Source: Acidobacteriota bacterium (GTDB lineage Bacteria > Acidobacteriota > Thermoanaerobaculia > Multivoradales > JAHZIX01). Taken from it: a DNA stretch of 42,426 nucleotides. Position 1 is the first letter of the stretch. Each line of letters opens with the position of its first letter. The notes below the pieces were generated by a model. That model was given only the letters and a program-made list of their open reading frames with translations, was not told the DNA's origin and did no database searches. The position numbers and the translations under genes were made by a program. Below are positions 24,050 through 30,651 of the stretch, in pieces. The stretch covers positions 1-42,426 of the forward strand of contig JAXHTF010000036.1 in assembly GCA_034211275.1 (NCBI GenBank), written 5' to 3'.

Positions 24050-25143
24050 CGCACCACCTCCACGGTGTCGCCGTCGAGCAGGCCGCCGTGGCCGCTCACC
24101 ACCACCAGATCGCCGGGCTCCAGCTCGCCCCGCACCGCCACCCGCTCGCCGGTGAGCTGCTCGACCCGCACCGCCACCTGCTGCACGATTTCTTCTGCGC
24201 CGTCATCGATCAGACGAAAGACCCGGGGGCGGCTGCCGCCGGGGTTGAGGATGGCCGCCAGAGGCACCGTCACCGAGTCGTTGGTGCGGCTGGTGAGGAG
24301 CACTTCGGCGGTCATCCCCGGCGCCACCCCTTGCGGTTCTCCCAGCGCCACCACCACCGGGAAGAGGTTGCCGGCGCCGGCGGCGGCGCGCCCCAGGGAG
24401 CGGACGGTGCCGGGCACCGTGCGATCTTCGGCGAAGGGTAGTCGCGCCTCGGCGTCGCTCCCCGGCTCCAGCTGGGTCACCAGCCCTTCCGGGACCCCCA
24501 CCTCGACCTCCAGCGGACCGTCACCGCTGACCACCATCACCGTCTTGCCGGCGCCGGCGTATTCCCCCACCTCCATCCTCACCTCGGTGATGGTGCCGGC
24601 GAAGGAGGCGATGAGCACCGAGTCGTCGCCCATCCGCCGGGCGTCCTCCAACCGCGCTTGGGCTGCGGCCTTGGCTGCTTCCAGGGCCTCGGCGGCGGCG
24701 GTGACCTGCTCCAGCTCCTCGGCGGTGGCGGCACCGCTGGCGGCGAGGCGCTCCACCCGTTGGCGCTCCTGCTGGGTCTGCATCCGCCGGGCCTCTACCT
24801 CCGCCAGCGCCGCCCGGGCGCTCTCCAGGGCGTTGGCGGTCTGCCGCAGGTCGAGCTCGGCGAGCACCTGGCCGGCCCGCACGCGGTCGCCGAGATCCAC
24901 CGGCCGGCGCACCAGGCGCCCGCCCAGGGGGAAGGAGAGCTCGGCGTGGCGCTCCGCCCGAACGATGCCGGAGAAGCGCAGGTCGCGGGCGACATCGGCA
25001 GTGCTCGCTGGTGCCACCTCCACCCGTTTGGTGGCGATGGGGGGCGCCTCGACGCTGGTGGCGCGGGAGGTCAGGGCCAAGGGCAAAGCGATGGCTAGTA
25101 GGGCGATGCCGATGATCGGGGCTAGCAGGCGTCCTCGTCTCAT
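24046..25143 (-). CDS. RND efflux periplasmic adaptor (membrane fusion protein)
   Basis: 365-residue HlyD/AcrA-type adaptor linking the RND pump to the outer-membrane channel. A single N-terminal membrane anchor or signal (LAPIIGIALLAIALPLAL) has no lipobox cysteine. The lipoyl half-motifs flank an alpha-helical hairpin: GGRLVRRPVDLGDRVRAGQVLAELD, shown here as RLVRRPVDLGDRVRAGQ, then a coiled coil rich in Ala, Glu and Gln (about residues 95-165), then ASFAGTITEVRMEVGEYAGAG in pieces FAGTITEVRMEVGEY. The beta-barrel and membrane-proximal domains follow (TVPGTVRSLGRAA, GMTAEVLL, RVAVRGELEPGDLVVVSG). ATG 25143 has GGAG about 8 bp upstream. Its last 4 bp overlap the RND-TolC gene. Confidence 0.93.
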   Translation of the reverse strand: MRRGRLLAPIIGIALLAIALPLALTSRATSVEAPPIATKRVEVAPASTADVARDLRFSGIVRAERHAELSFPLGGRLVRRPVDLGDRVRAGQVLAELDLRQTANALESARAALAEVEARRMQTQQERQRVERLAASGAATAEELEQVTAAAEALEAAKAAAQARLEDARRMGDDSVLIASFAGTITEVRMEVGEYAGAGKTVMVVSGDGPLEVEVGVPEGLVTQLEPGSDAEARLPFAEDRTVPGTVRSLGRAAAGAGNLFPVVVALGEPQGVAPGMTAEVLLTSRTNDSVTVPLAAILNPGGSRPRVFRLIDDGAEEIVQQVAVRVEQLTGERVAVRGELEPGDLVVVSGHGGLLDGDTVEVVR

Positions 25144-25220
25144 GGTGTGGCTCCAGGTGGGGGTGGCGGATCGGCTATTCGGTTGAGGGATGTGGATCAG
25201 TACAGTGTTACGGGATTGTT

Positions 25221-25240
25221 AACTGGCCGGCCGGTCAATA
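25221..25240. promoter_or_regulatory. Operator repeat, copy 1, before the efflux genes
   Basis: The 20-mer AACTGGCCGGCCGGTCAATA is identical to the copy at 25915-25934. It contains the GC-rich near-palindrome GGCCGGCC typical of TetR sites. It sits about 78 bp upstream of the adaptor start, between it and the TetR gene. On the minus strand it contains TTGACC, which could be a -35 box. Confidence 0.8.
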
Positions 25241-25263
25241 GCGGGCCAGAAAAAAGGCAGCTC

Positions 25264-25869
25264 TCAGCGGGGCAAGACCCCCTCGAAGAAGATCTTTTCC
25301 ATCGCCTCCAGATATTCGGCGTCGGTTTGCTCCATGGGCTGGTCGAAGTTCAAGGCGCTGCACAGGCGCTCATGAGATTGGAACCACTGCTTGCCCAGGG
25401 AAACGAAGAGGACCAGGATGTACCGGGGGTCGATGTCGTTTCTCAGGGAGCCGTTCTCCTGGCCCTCTCGGATCTTCTCCGCCCCCGCCAGCAGCACCTT
25501 GCGGTCGATGTCGGTGCACTCGTCGTCCCCTTCCAGATACATCCACGCCATCAGCCGTACCACCTCCGGATTGTCCTGGAGGAATTTGAAGTACAGCTTC
25601 ATGGAGCGGCGCAGCAGGTCGGCGTCCGGCGACGAGGTCTCCGTCATGCGGATCTGCGCCTCGGCGTATTGAGCGAAGCGCCGCACCTTGACCTCGTTCC
25701 ACAGCTTCTCCTTGGAGCCGAAGTGGTGGTGGATCAGGCTCTTGGTGACGCCGGCACCGCGGGCGATGGCGGAGGTGCTGGTGTCGGCGAAGCCTTTTTG
25801 CAGAAACTCCTCTTCGGCAGCCTGCAAAATGGCGGCGCGGGTGGCTTCGGGGTCTCGTTTGGCAGCCAT
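25264..25869 (-). CDS. TetR family transcriptional regulator
   Basis: 201-residue one-component repressor. The N-terminal helix-turn-helix (residues about 5-50) is clear: ATRAAILQAAEEEFLQKGF then TSTSAIARGAGVTKSLIHHHFGSKEKLW in pieces TSTSAIARGAGVTKS and LIHHHFGSKEKLW. The C-terminal ligand domain is helical, with PEVVRLMAWMYLEGDD and RYILVLFVSLGKQWF. It is upstream of, and on the same strand as, the efflux genes. The identical 20-bp palindrome-like element lies on both sides of it (25221 and 25915), so it probably represses itself and the pump operon. The inducer is unknown. ATG 25869 fits the family start. Confidence 0.92.
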   Translation of the reverse strand: MAAKRDPEATRAAILQAAEEEFLQKGFADTSTSAIARGAGVTKSLIHHHFGSKEKLWNEVKVRRFAQYAEAQIRMTETSSPDADLLRRSMKLYFKFLQDNPEVVRLMAWMYLEGDDECTDIDRKVLLAGAEKIREGQENGSLRNDIDPRYILVLFVSLGKQWFQSHERLCSALNFDQPMEQTDAEYLEAMEKIFFEGVLPR

Positions 25870-25914
25870 TGTCGGGTTCGGTTCCTTCGCCGGCTCCAGG
25901 TGTTCTCAGTCGTG

Positions 25915-25934
25915 AACTGGCCGGCCGGTCAATA
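25915..25934. promoter_or_regulatory. Operator repeat, copy 2, before tetR
   Basis: Second exact copy of the 20-mer AACTGGCCGGCCGGTCAATA, same orientation, 46 bp upstream of the TetR start codon. Placement fits autoregulation. Confidence 0.8.
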
Positions 25935-26182
25935 CTAGGAAGTAGCTTTCCCGGGGTCAAGGCTTTTCTCCGGCCCTCTGACTGCCCGGCAGCCCCCCGG
26001 CGACGCCGAAGACTGCTCCAAGATCTTTGACGCGCTGCGGCATGTCCCGGTTCTGAGGATGGGAACAAGGGCCTAATAGATCACGCCGCGCCGCGGCTGA
26101 TTGGTGGGTGACAGATCTGGTGATGGAGGCTAAATATTGTGGGTATTGATCTTATGGGCATTGCCGCGCCGCGGAATTGCCC

Positions 26183-26211
26183 TTGACAAGCATGCCGCAG
26201 TGCGGTATCTT
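26183..26211 (+). promoter_or_regulatory. Sigma-70-type promoter of the phasin gene
   Basis: TTGACA at 26183-26188, exactly 17 bp spacer, then TATCTT at 26206-26211. The spacer contains the inverted repeat CCGCA-G-TGCGG directly before the -10 box, a good place for a repressor such as a PhaR-type granule sensor. Transcription would begin near 26218, leaving a leader of about 200 nt. Confidence 0.7.
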
Positions 26212-26364
26212 TTGATTGTCGGGAGGCGGCAAAGAGCCGCACAAGCGATTCGCCAAGCCGCTTCCCGCGGTCAGCCAAAAAGGCTGAAGATTTTGACAAC
26301 GAGAGTAAGGAGCACTGGACGGCGATGTGCCGTTCGGGGGCTCCACGAGATATAGCGCGCAGGA

Positions 26365-26395
26365 CTCGGCGCCGCTCCCCAGCGAGCGCGCCGAG
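26365..26395 (+). promoter_or_regulatory. Leader hairpin before the phasin ribosome-binding site
   Basis: Arms CTCGGCGC/GCGCCGAG extended by CGCT/AGCG with a CCCC loop and a 3-nt bulge, about 12 bp in all. It ends just before the purine-rich Shine-Dalgarno stretch at 26400-26411. It may stabilise the mRNA or tune translation; no known RNA family was recognised. Confidence 0.4.
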
Positions 26396-26416
26396 ATGCG
26401 AGAGAGGAGAGACACC

Positions 26417-27058
26417 ATGGCTAAGAACAAACTGAATGTCGACAAGCTTCAGACAGAGGTACTGGAATCCGCCCGCAAAGTGTGGCTTGCTGGCCTTGGC
26501 GCCGTCTCCACCGTTGAGGAGGGCACCACCAAGCTCTTCGATCAGCTGGTGGAGCAGGGTCGCGAGGCTTCTACCCGCGGCAAGAAAGAGGCGGACAAGG
26601 TGCGCGCTCGAGTCGAGGGCGAATTCGACAAGGCCCGTTCCCGGGTCGAGGGCGAGTACACCAAGGCTCGCTCCCGCGTCCAGGACACCCTCGACGAGGC
26701 CGGTGGCCGCTTCGACCAGCAGGTCGCCAACGCCCTTCATCGCCTGGGCATTCCCACCCGCTCGGAGATCCAGACCTTGACCCAGCGGGTCGAGGAGCTC
26801 ACCAAGCAGGTCGAGCTGTGGAGCGGTGCCGCAACGCCGGCCGCCAGCCGCGTCGTCTACCACGTCTCCACCGAGGCCGACGGCTGGAAGGTGCAGGCGG
26901 AAGGCGCCGAGACCCCGGTGGTGATCAAGGACACCAAGGGCGAGGCCGTCGACGCCGCCCGCGAGCTGGCCAAGAGCCAGGAGCCGAGCCAGGTGGTGGT
27001 GCACAAGATGGACGGAACCATCCAGCACAGCTACAGCTACGGCGACACCTCGAACTAA
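26417..27058 (+). CDS. Phasin-like protein with C-terminal DUF2188 domain
   Basis: 213 residues. Residues 1-50 match the phasin N-terminus (LESARKVWLAGLGAVSTVEEG, GTTKLFDQLVEQG), as in PhaF/PhaI proteins that coat polyhydroxyalkanoate granules. Residues about 58-100 are a charged coiled coil with three 11-residue repeats (ARVEGEFDKAR, SRVEGEYTKAR, SRVQDTLDEAG). A helix with a leucine/valine heptad follows (EIQTLTQRVEELTKQVEL). Residues about 148-211 match DUF2188 (VYHVSTEADGWKVQAEGAE, EAVDAARELAKSQ, VVVHKMDGTIQHSYSYG). ATG 26417 follows GAGAGGAGAG. The strong promoter suggests an abundant protein. No PHA synthase is nearby, so a granule role is inferred; a stress or nucleoid-type helical protein is the alternative. 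Confidence 0.8.
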   Translation: MAKNKLNVDKLQTEVLESARKVWLAGLGAVSTVEEGTTKLFDQLVEQGREASTRGKKEADKVRARVEGEFDKARSRVEGEYTKARSRVQDTLDEAGGRFDQQVANALHRLGIPTRSEIQTLTQRVEELTKQVELWSGAATPAASRVVYHVSTEADGWKVQAEGAETPVVIKDTKGEAVDAARELAKSQEPSQVVVHKMDGTIQHSYSYGDTSN

Positions 27059-27072
27059 GAAGCTCGCCCTCC

Positions 27073-27089
27073 GCCCGCTCGCAGCGGGC
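27073..27089 (+). terminator. Hairpin after the phasin gene
   Basis: Perfect 7-bp stem GCCCGCT/AGCGGGC with a CGC loop, 14 bp after the stop codon. Only a short TT follows, so it is a weak terminator by itself but may act with the next hairpin. Confidence 0.5.
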
Positions 27090-27102
27090 TTGTAGATAGC
27101 CA

Positions 27103-27136
27103 AAACCCCTCCCGGCGCCCTGCCGCGGAGGGGTTT
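27103..27136. terminator. Bidirectional terminator between phasin and DUF1501 genes
   Basis: Perfect 10-bp stem AAACCCCTCC/GGAGGGGTTT with a 14-nt loop, in the gap between two convergent genes. The A-rich left and T-rich right edges allow termination in both directions. Confidence 0.7.
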
Positions 27137-27151
27137 GGTGCATGGGAAGAA

Positions 27152-28537
27152 TCACCCGCCGCCGACGATCCACCGTCCCGGATCGCCGGTCTCGAAGCCG
27201 TCGCTGAAGATCTCCTCCCGGCCGCCGCTGTAATCCGGCGGAATGTCGTTGCCCTGGACCACGCCCAGGGGGCTGTAGCCGCCATAGCCGGGGAAAACGG
27301 TGCCCAGCTGGTTGTTGCCCAGCCGGCGGATGAGGATCTCGCTCAGCACCTGTCGGTAGTCGGTGGTCACCGCCAGATCCACCCCTTCGAAGAGCTGCCC
27401 CGGCGCCAGCCCCGGCCAGGCGCCGTGGAACCCGCCGTTGACGTTGCCGCCGAGCACCATCATCACGTTGCCGTGCCCGTGGTCCGTGCCGTCGTCGGCG
27501 TTCTGGGTGAAGCGGCGGCCGAACTCGCTCTGGGCCACCACGGTGAGCCGCTGGGCGTAGTTCGCGCTGCCGCTGCCGTCGAGGTCCAGATAGAGCGCCG
27601 CCAGCCCCTGAGCCAGCTCCCCCAGCAATCCGGCGAAATAGCCACCGGAGCCATTGCCCTGGCTTTCGTGGGTGTCCCAGCCGCCCAGATCGACGGTGAC
27701 CACCCGCAGCCCCAGATCGAGCTTGATCATCTGGGCCACCACCTGCAGGTCCTCGCCGAAGCTGGTCTCCGGGTATACCGCGCCGTTGGCGGGCATGTAG
27801 TTGTCACCGGTGTAGAGCTCGACGATGTCCACCGCATCCAGGGCCTGGCGGGCGGTTTGGTGCAGAGGGCTGTTGCCGCCTTGGAGCATCCGCCGCAGAG
27901 CGGTGCGCTGGGCGTCGCGCCAGCGCCAGGGGCCGTTCTGGAAATGGAATTGATCCGGATCCACCAGGTTGATGGTCTCCAGATTGCCCAGCTGGGAGGT
28001 CTGCTGCAGATCCCCCACCGCCAGCGACGGCATGACGATCTCCGGCGGCAGATTGTTGGCGGAATCGAGATGGCGGGTCAGCCAGCCCGTGGTGGTGCTC
28101 TTGACTCCTGGGGTGCCCAGCTCGATGTACTCCATGGCGTCGAAGTGGGAGCGGGTGGATTCGTTCATGCCGGCGGCGTGCACGATGGCCAGGCTGTTGT
28201 TCTGCCACAGGTCGTGCAGCGGCGCCGCCGCCGGGTGGAGACCGAATTGGGCGTCCAGGGGCAAGGCGGCTCCGGTGCCGGAAACCGGCAGCTGGAGGTC
28301 CGGCCGCGCCGCCTCGTAATGGCCGCGGTCGACGCCGTCGATGGGCGCCACCACGTTGAGCCCGTCCATGCCGCCGCGCAGGAAGACTACCACCAGGGTT
28401 TCGTCGTTAAATGCTCCTTTTGGATAGGGCCCTTCCGGGCCGGTATCGCCAAAGGCGACGGTGTGGATGCGCGAGCCCGCCAGGCTGGCGATGGCCGCCG
28501 AGCATCCCATCATGAATCCGCGTCGTGTGCTTTTCAT
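27152..28537 (-). CDS. DUF1501 family exported protein
   Basis: 461 residues from ATG 28537, which has GGAGG 8 bp upstream. A twin-arginine signal is seen at the start (MKSTRRGFMMG, then CSAAIASLAGS), so export is probably by Tat after folding. The body has the sulfatase/alkaline-phosphatase-like DUF1501 pattern: VVVFLRGGMDGLNVV, IVHAAGMNESTRSHFDAMEY, VVTVDLGGWDTHESQG, QSEFGRRFTQNADDGTDHGHG and MMVLGGNVNGGFHG, the last two with likely metal-binding Asp and His. The C-terminus adds EEIFSDGFETGDPGRW, a short tail that seems unrelated to the domain. It follows the DUF1800 gene by 16 bp; the two families are almost always paired. The role is unknown, possibly an envelope or extracellular hydrolase. 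Confidence 0.9.
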   Translation of the reverse strand: MKSTRRGFMMGCSAAIASLAGSRIHTVAFGDTGPEGPYPKGAFNDETLVVVFLRGGMDGLNVVAPIDGVDRGHYEAARPDLQLPVSGTGAALPLDAQFGLHPAAAPLHDLWQNNSLAIVHAAGMNESTRSHFDAMEYIELGTPGVKSTTTGWLTRHLDSANNLPPEIVMPSLAVGDLQQTSQLGNLETINLVDPDQFHFQNGPWRWRDAQRTALRRMLQGGNSPLHQTARQALDAVDIVELYTGDNYMPANGAVYPETSFGEDLQVVAQMIKLDLGLRVVTVDLGGWDTHESQGNGSGGYFAGLLGELAQGLAALYLDLDGSGSANYAQRLTVVAQSEFGRRFTQNADDGTDHGHGNVMMVLGGNVNGGFHGAWPGLAPGQLFEGVDLAVTTDYRQVLSEILIRRLGNNQLGTVFPGYGGYSPLGVVQGNDIPPDYSGGREEIFSDGFETGDPGRWIVGGG

Positions 28538-28553
28538 CGTCGTCACCTCCGCC

Positions 28554-30266
28554 TCAGCGCCACAGGAAATCCGGGGATAAGAAGATCAAGCCGAGCATCG
28601 AGCGCAGCCGCTCCTGGACGTCCGCATCCGTGTCCAGCGGCAGATCGAAGTCCGGGTTGCGGCCCTGGGCCATGAACTCCACCACCTCGGTGCGCGCCGC
28701 CGGATCCATCGGCCGGCCGAGAATGCGGTCACTCCAGAAGTCCACCAGGGCACTGCTCGAGCGCACGCCGGCGGGGGTCTGAGGGGTGGGATCGAAGATG
28801 GGCACGTCGTCGACGTTGGCGTCGGTGAACCAATTGGTCAGGCGCCACGAGGTGACCCGCGGCGAAGCGCTCATCCAGGCGCCGGCGACGTCCGGATAGC
28901 CGTTGGGCGGCTTCCAGCGGAACAGGCGGTGGCCGGTCATGCCGTAAAGCCAGAAGAACGTGCCGGCGATGGGGCTGCTCATGGACAGGTCGAGGTCGGC
29001 GCCGACGCTGCGCAGGGAGCTGACGGCGATCTCCGTGGGGCGCTTGACCTTCTGCCCCCAGGTGTTGCGGAACTCGTCGGAAAGCACGATGAAGCGCACC
29101 ACCTGGGCGATCTGGTCCGGCGCCGTGGACAGCGAGGTGAAGAGGTCCGCGGCCTGGTTGATCAGCGACGACGGCGTGCCGTCACCGATCAGCTTGCGGC
29201 ACAGCTTCCGAGCGATGAAGCGGCCGGTGCCGGGGTGGTCGGCGAGGATGCGCAGCACGTCCAGACCGTCCTGCATCTCCTGCCCCGCCGGCAGGTCGTT
29301 GCCCAACACCGTCTTGGCGCCGGTGTCGTGCCACTCCGGCCGATAGAGGAAGAGGCCCGTATTGCCGACGTCCGGATCCCAGCTGCTGTTGCTCACGGAC
29401 CAGCCGGTGAGGGCGCGGGTGACGGCGAAGACGTCCTCGTCAACGAAGCCCACCGGCATGCCCCCGCCGTCGGTGGGCACGTCTCCCGGTGGGATCACGC
29501 CGTAATAATTCTCCGACCCCAGGGTGTGGAGCTCCATCAGCTCCCGGGCGTAGTTTTCGTTGGGGCCGTCGGCGGAGCTGGTGTAGTTGTCCAGGTAGTA
29601 GAGCATGGAGGTGCTCTGGGCTACCGCCACCAGCATGTCGTGGAAGTTGCCCAGGGCGTGGGGGCGGATGCAGTCCCGGTCGTAGTGCACGAAGACCGGC
29701 ATCACGATGTAGTGGCGGCTGTAGACGCTGAAGTGGTCGTGCCAGAAGTCCGCCAGCACCTCGAAGAGCTGGCGCTCGCCGTAGATCCGGCGGATCAGCG
29801 TCGCCCGCTCCGTCTCCACCTGCGGCAGAGTGCGGTAGTCGTAGTTAGGGTCGTTGACCGCGTGGTCGCTCCACAGCTGCTCGCGGGTCTTGCCCAGGCT
29901 GATGAACCCCCCGGCGGCGATGCGGGCCTCGGCCTCGGTGTCCGGAATGGAGGCGGGGTCTAGCTGTTGGTCGACGTAAGCGGTGAGGCGGGCGGTGTCG
30001 GTGCCGCCCAGTGCCTGGAAGGCGTCCAGGTCCCCCGGCCGGGGTCCGAAGCCCAGCCGATTGAGGGCCACCACGGCGAGGGGCGGTAGCGCCGGTTGGG
30101 TGGGTACCCCCTCGAAGGCCGTCCGGTCCCGACGGCGCATGGCGGTGGCGCGGCCGCCGGCTCCCTTGAATGCGGAGCCTCTAGTTTCTGGCGTACTGGT
30201 TTCCGGGGTACTGAGTCCGCCGGTGATCCATCGGCGGCGGGTCGATAGAGTCCGTTCGACTTTCAC
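28554..30266 (-). CDS. DUF1800 family protein
   Basis: 570 residues. Typical DUF1800 features: ALNRLGFGPRPGDLDAF near residue 70, LADFWHDHFSVYSRHYI, HYDRDCIRPHALGNFHDML, YLDNYTSSADGPNENYARELMELHTLG in pieces NENYARELMELHTLG, ALTGWSVSNSSW, HPGTGRFIARKLCRKLIGD and FRWKPPNGYPDVAGAW. GTG 30266 is chosen because AGGAGGAGAGG is 4-8 bp upstream; starts further up have no such site. The N-terminal 60 residues are basic and low in hydrophobicity, with no clear signal peptide. It heads a two-gene operon with DUF1501. Family function is not established, though the pair is common in Planctomycetes and Acidobacteriota. Confidence 0.9.
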   Translation of the reverse strand: MKVERTLSTRRRWITGGLSTPETSTPETRGSAFKGAGGRATAMRRRDRTAFEGVPTQPALPPLAVVALNRLGFGPRPGDLDAFQALGGTDTARLTAYVDQQLDPASIPDTEAEARIAAGGFISLGKTREQLWSDHAVNDPNYDYRTLPQVETERATLIRRIYGERQLFEVLADFWHDHFSVYSRHYIVMPVFVHYDRDCIRPHALGNFHDMLVAVAQSTSMLYYLDNYTSSADGPNENYARELMELHTLGSENYYGVIPPGDVPTDGGGMPVGFVDEDVFAVTRALTGWSVSNSSWDPDVGNTGLFLYRPEWHDTGAKTVLGNDLPAGQEMQDGLDVLRILADHPGTGRFIARKLCRKLIGDGTPSSLINQAADLFTSLSTAPDQIAQVVRFIVLSDEFRNTWGQKVKRPTEIAVSSLRSVGADLDLSMSSPIAGTFFWLYGMTGHRLFRWKPPNGYPDVAGAWMSASPRVTSWRLTNWFTDANVDDVPIFDPTPQTPAGVRSSSALVDFWSDRILGRPMDPAARTEVVEFMAQGRNPDFDLPLDTDADVQERLRSMLGLIFLSPDFLWR

Positions 30267-30651
30267 GGGCCTCTCCTCCTCCAACAAAACGAAGAACAAA
30301 AGACCAACGCAGCGAAGGAGGGGGGCGGCCCCCGCCGGCCAGGCCTCGGGCGAAAGTGCGTTGCAGTTTATAGCCGGATTGCGATGAGTGCAACTTGGGG
30401 CTGAGAATGCCCGCCTTCGCGGTCAAGATGATAGGGATGGTGGCTGCAGTGGGCGGCGCTGATCTGGGCGCCCCTGGGAGCGCCGGCCTCTGGCCGGCTC
30501 CGATGGTTCCGGAAAGCAGGCTTGGTGGAGCAGGCTCAGGGAGCCGGATTCATCCGGCGGAGTCCTGGGTAGCCCCGGGATTGATCCCGGGGCGGGGGTG
30601 GAGAGACTCTCAAGACCGCCTACCCACGCCGAAGCTCCCTCCAGCCCCTCG
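30267..30651. other. Gene-free gap with hairpin elements
   Basis: 385 bp between the DUF1800 start and the end of the CHAT gene, both on the minus strand. No gene is supported. It must contain the DUF1800 promoter, though no clear boxes were recognised. The half nearest the CHAT gene holds a cluster of palindromes (see 30482-30593). Confidence 0.6.
30482..30593. repeat. Cluster of three perfect hairpins (REP-like)
   Basis: GCCGGCC-TCT-GGCCGGC at 30482-30498, CCGGAT-TC-ATCCGG at 30544-30557, and GCCCCGGGA-TTGA-TCCCGGGGC at 30572-30593. They lie 60-170 bp after the stop of the lipase-CHAT gene. Such grouped palindromes resemble repetitive extragenic elements and could also stop that gene's transcript. 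They are not identical to the element at 15496. Confidence 0.45.

Larger units (their letters stand above)
25870..26416. other. Intergenic region with operator and phasin promoter
   Basis: 547 bp with no credible gene. It holds the second TetR operator copy at the left, a GC-rich 12-mer GCCGCGCCGCGG repeated at 26085 and 26163, a consensus-like promoter at 26183, and a roughly 200-nt leader with a hairpin before the phasin gene. A frame across it on the minus strand is an antisense shadow of the phasin gene. Confidence 0.6.

Noticed and set aside
23072-25186. 704-residue plus-strand frame across the efflux genes
   Set aside because: Antisense to the adaptor and RND genes, with repetitive Arg/Ser/Ala content and no recognisable domain.
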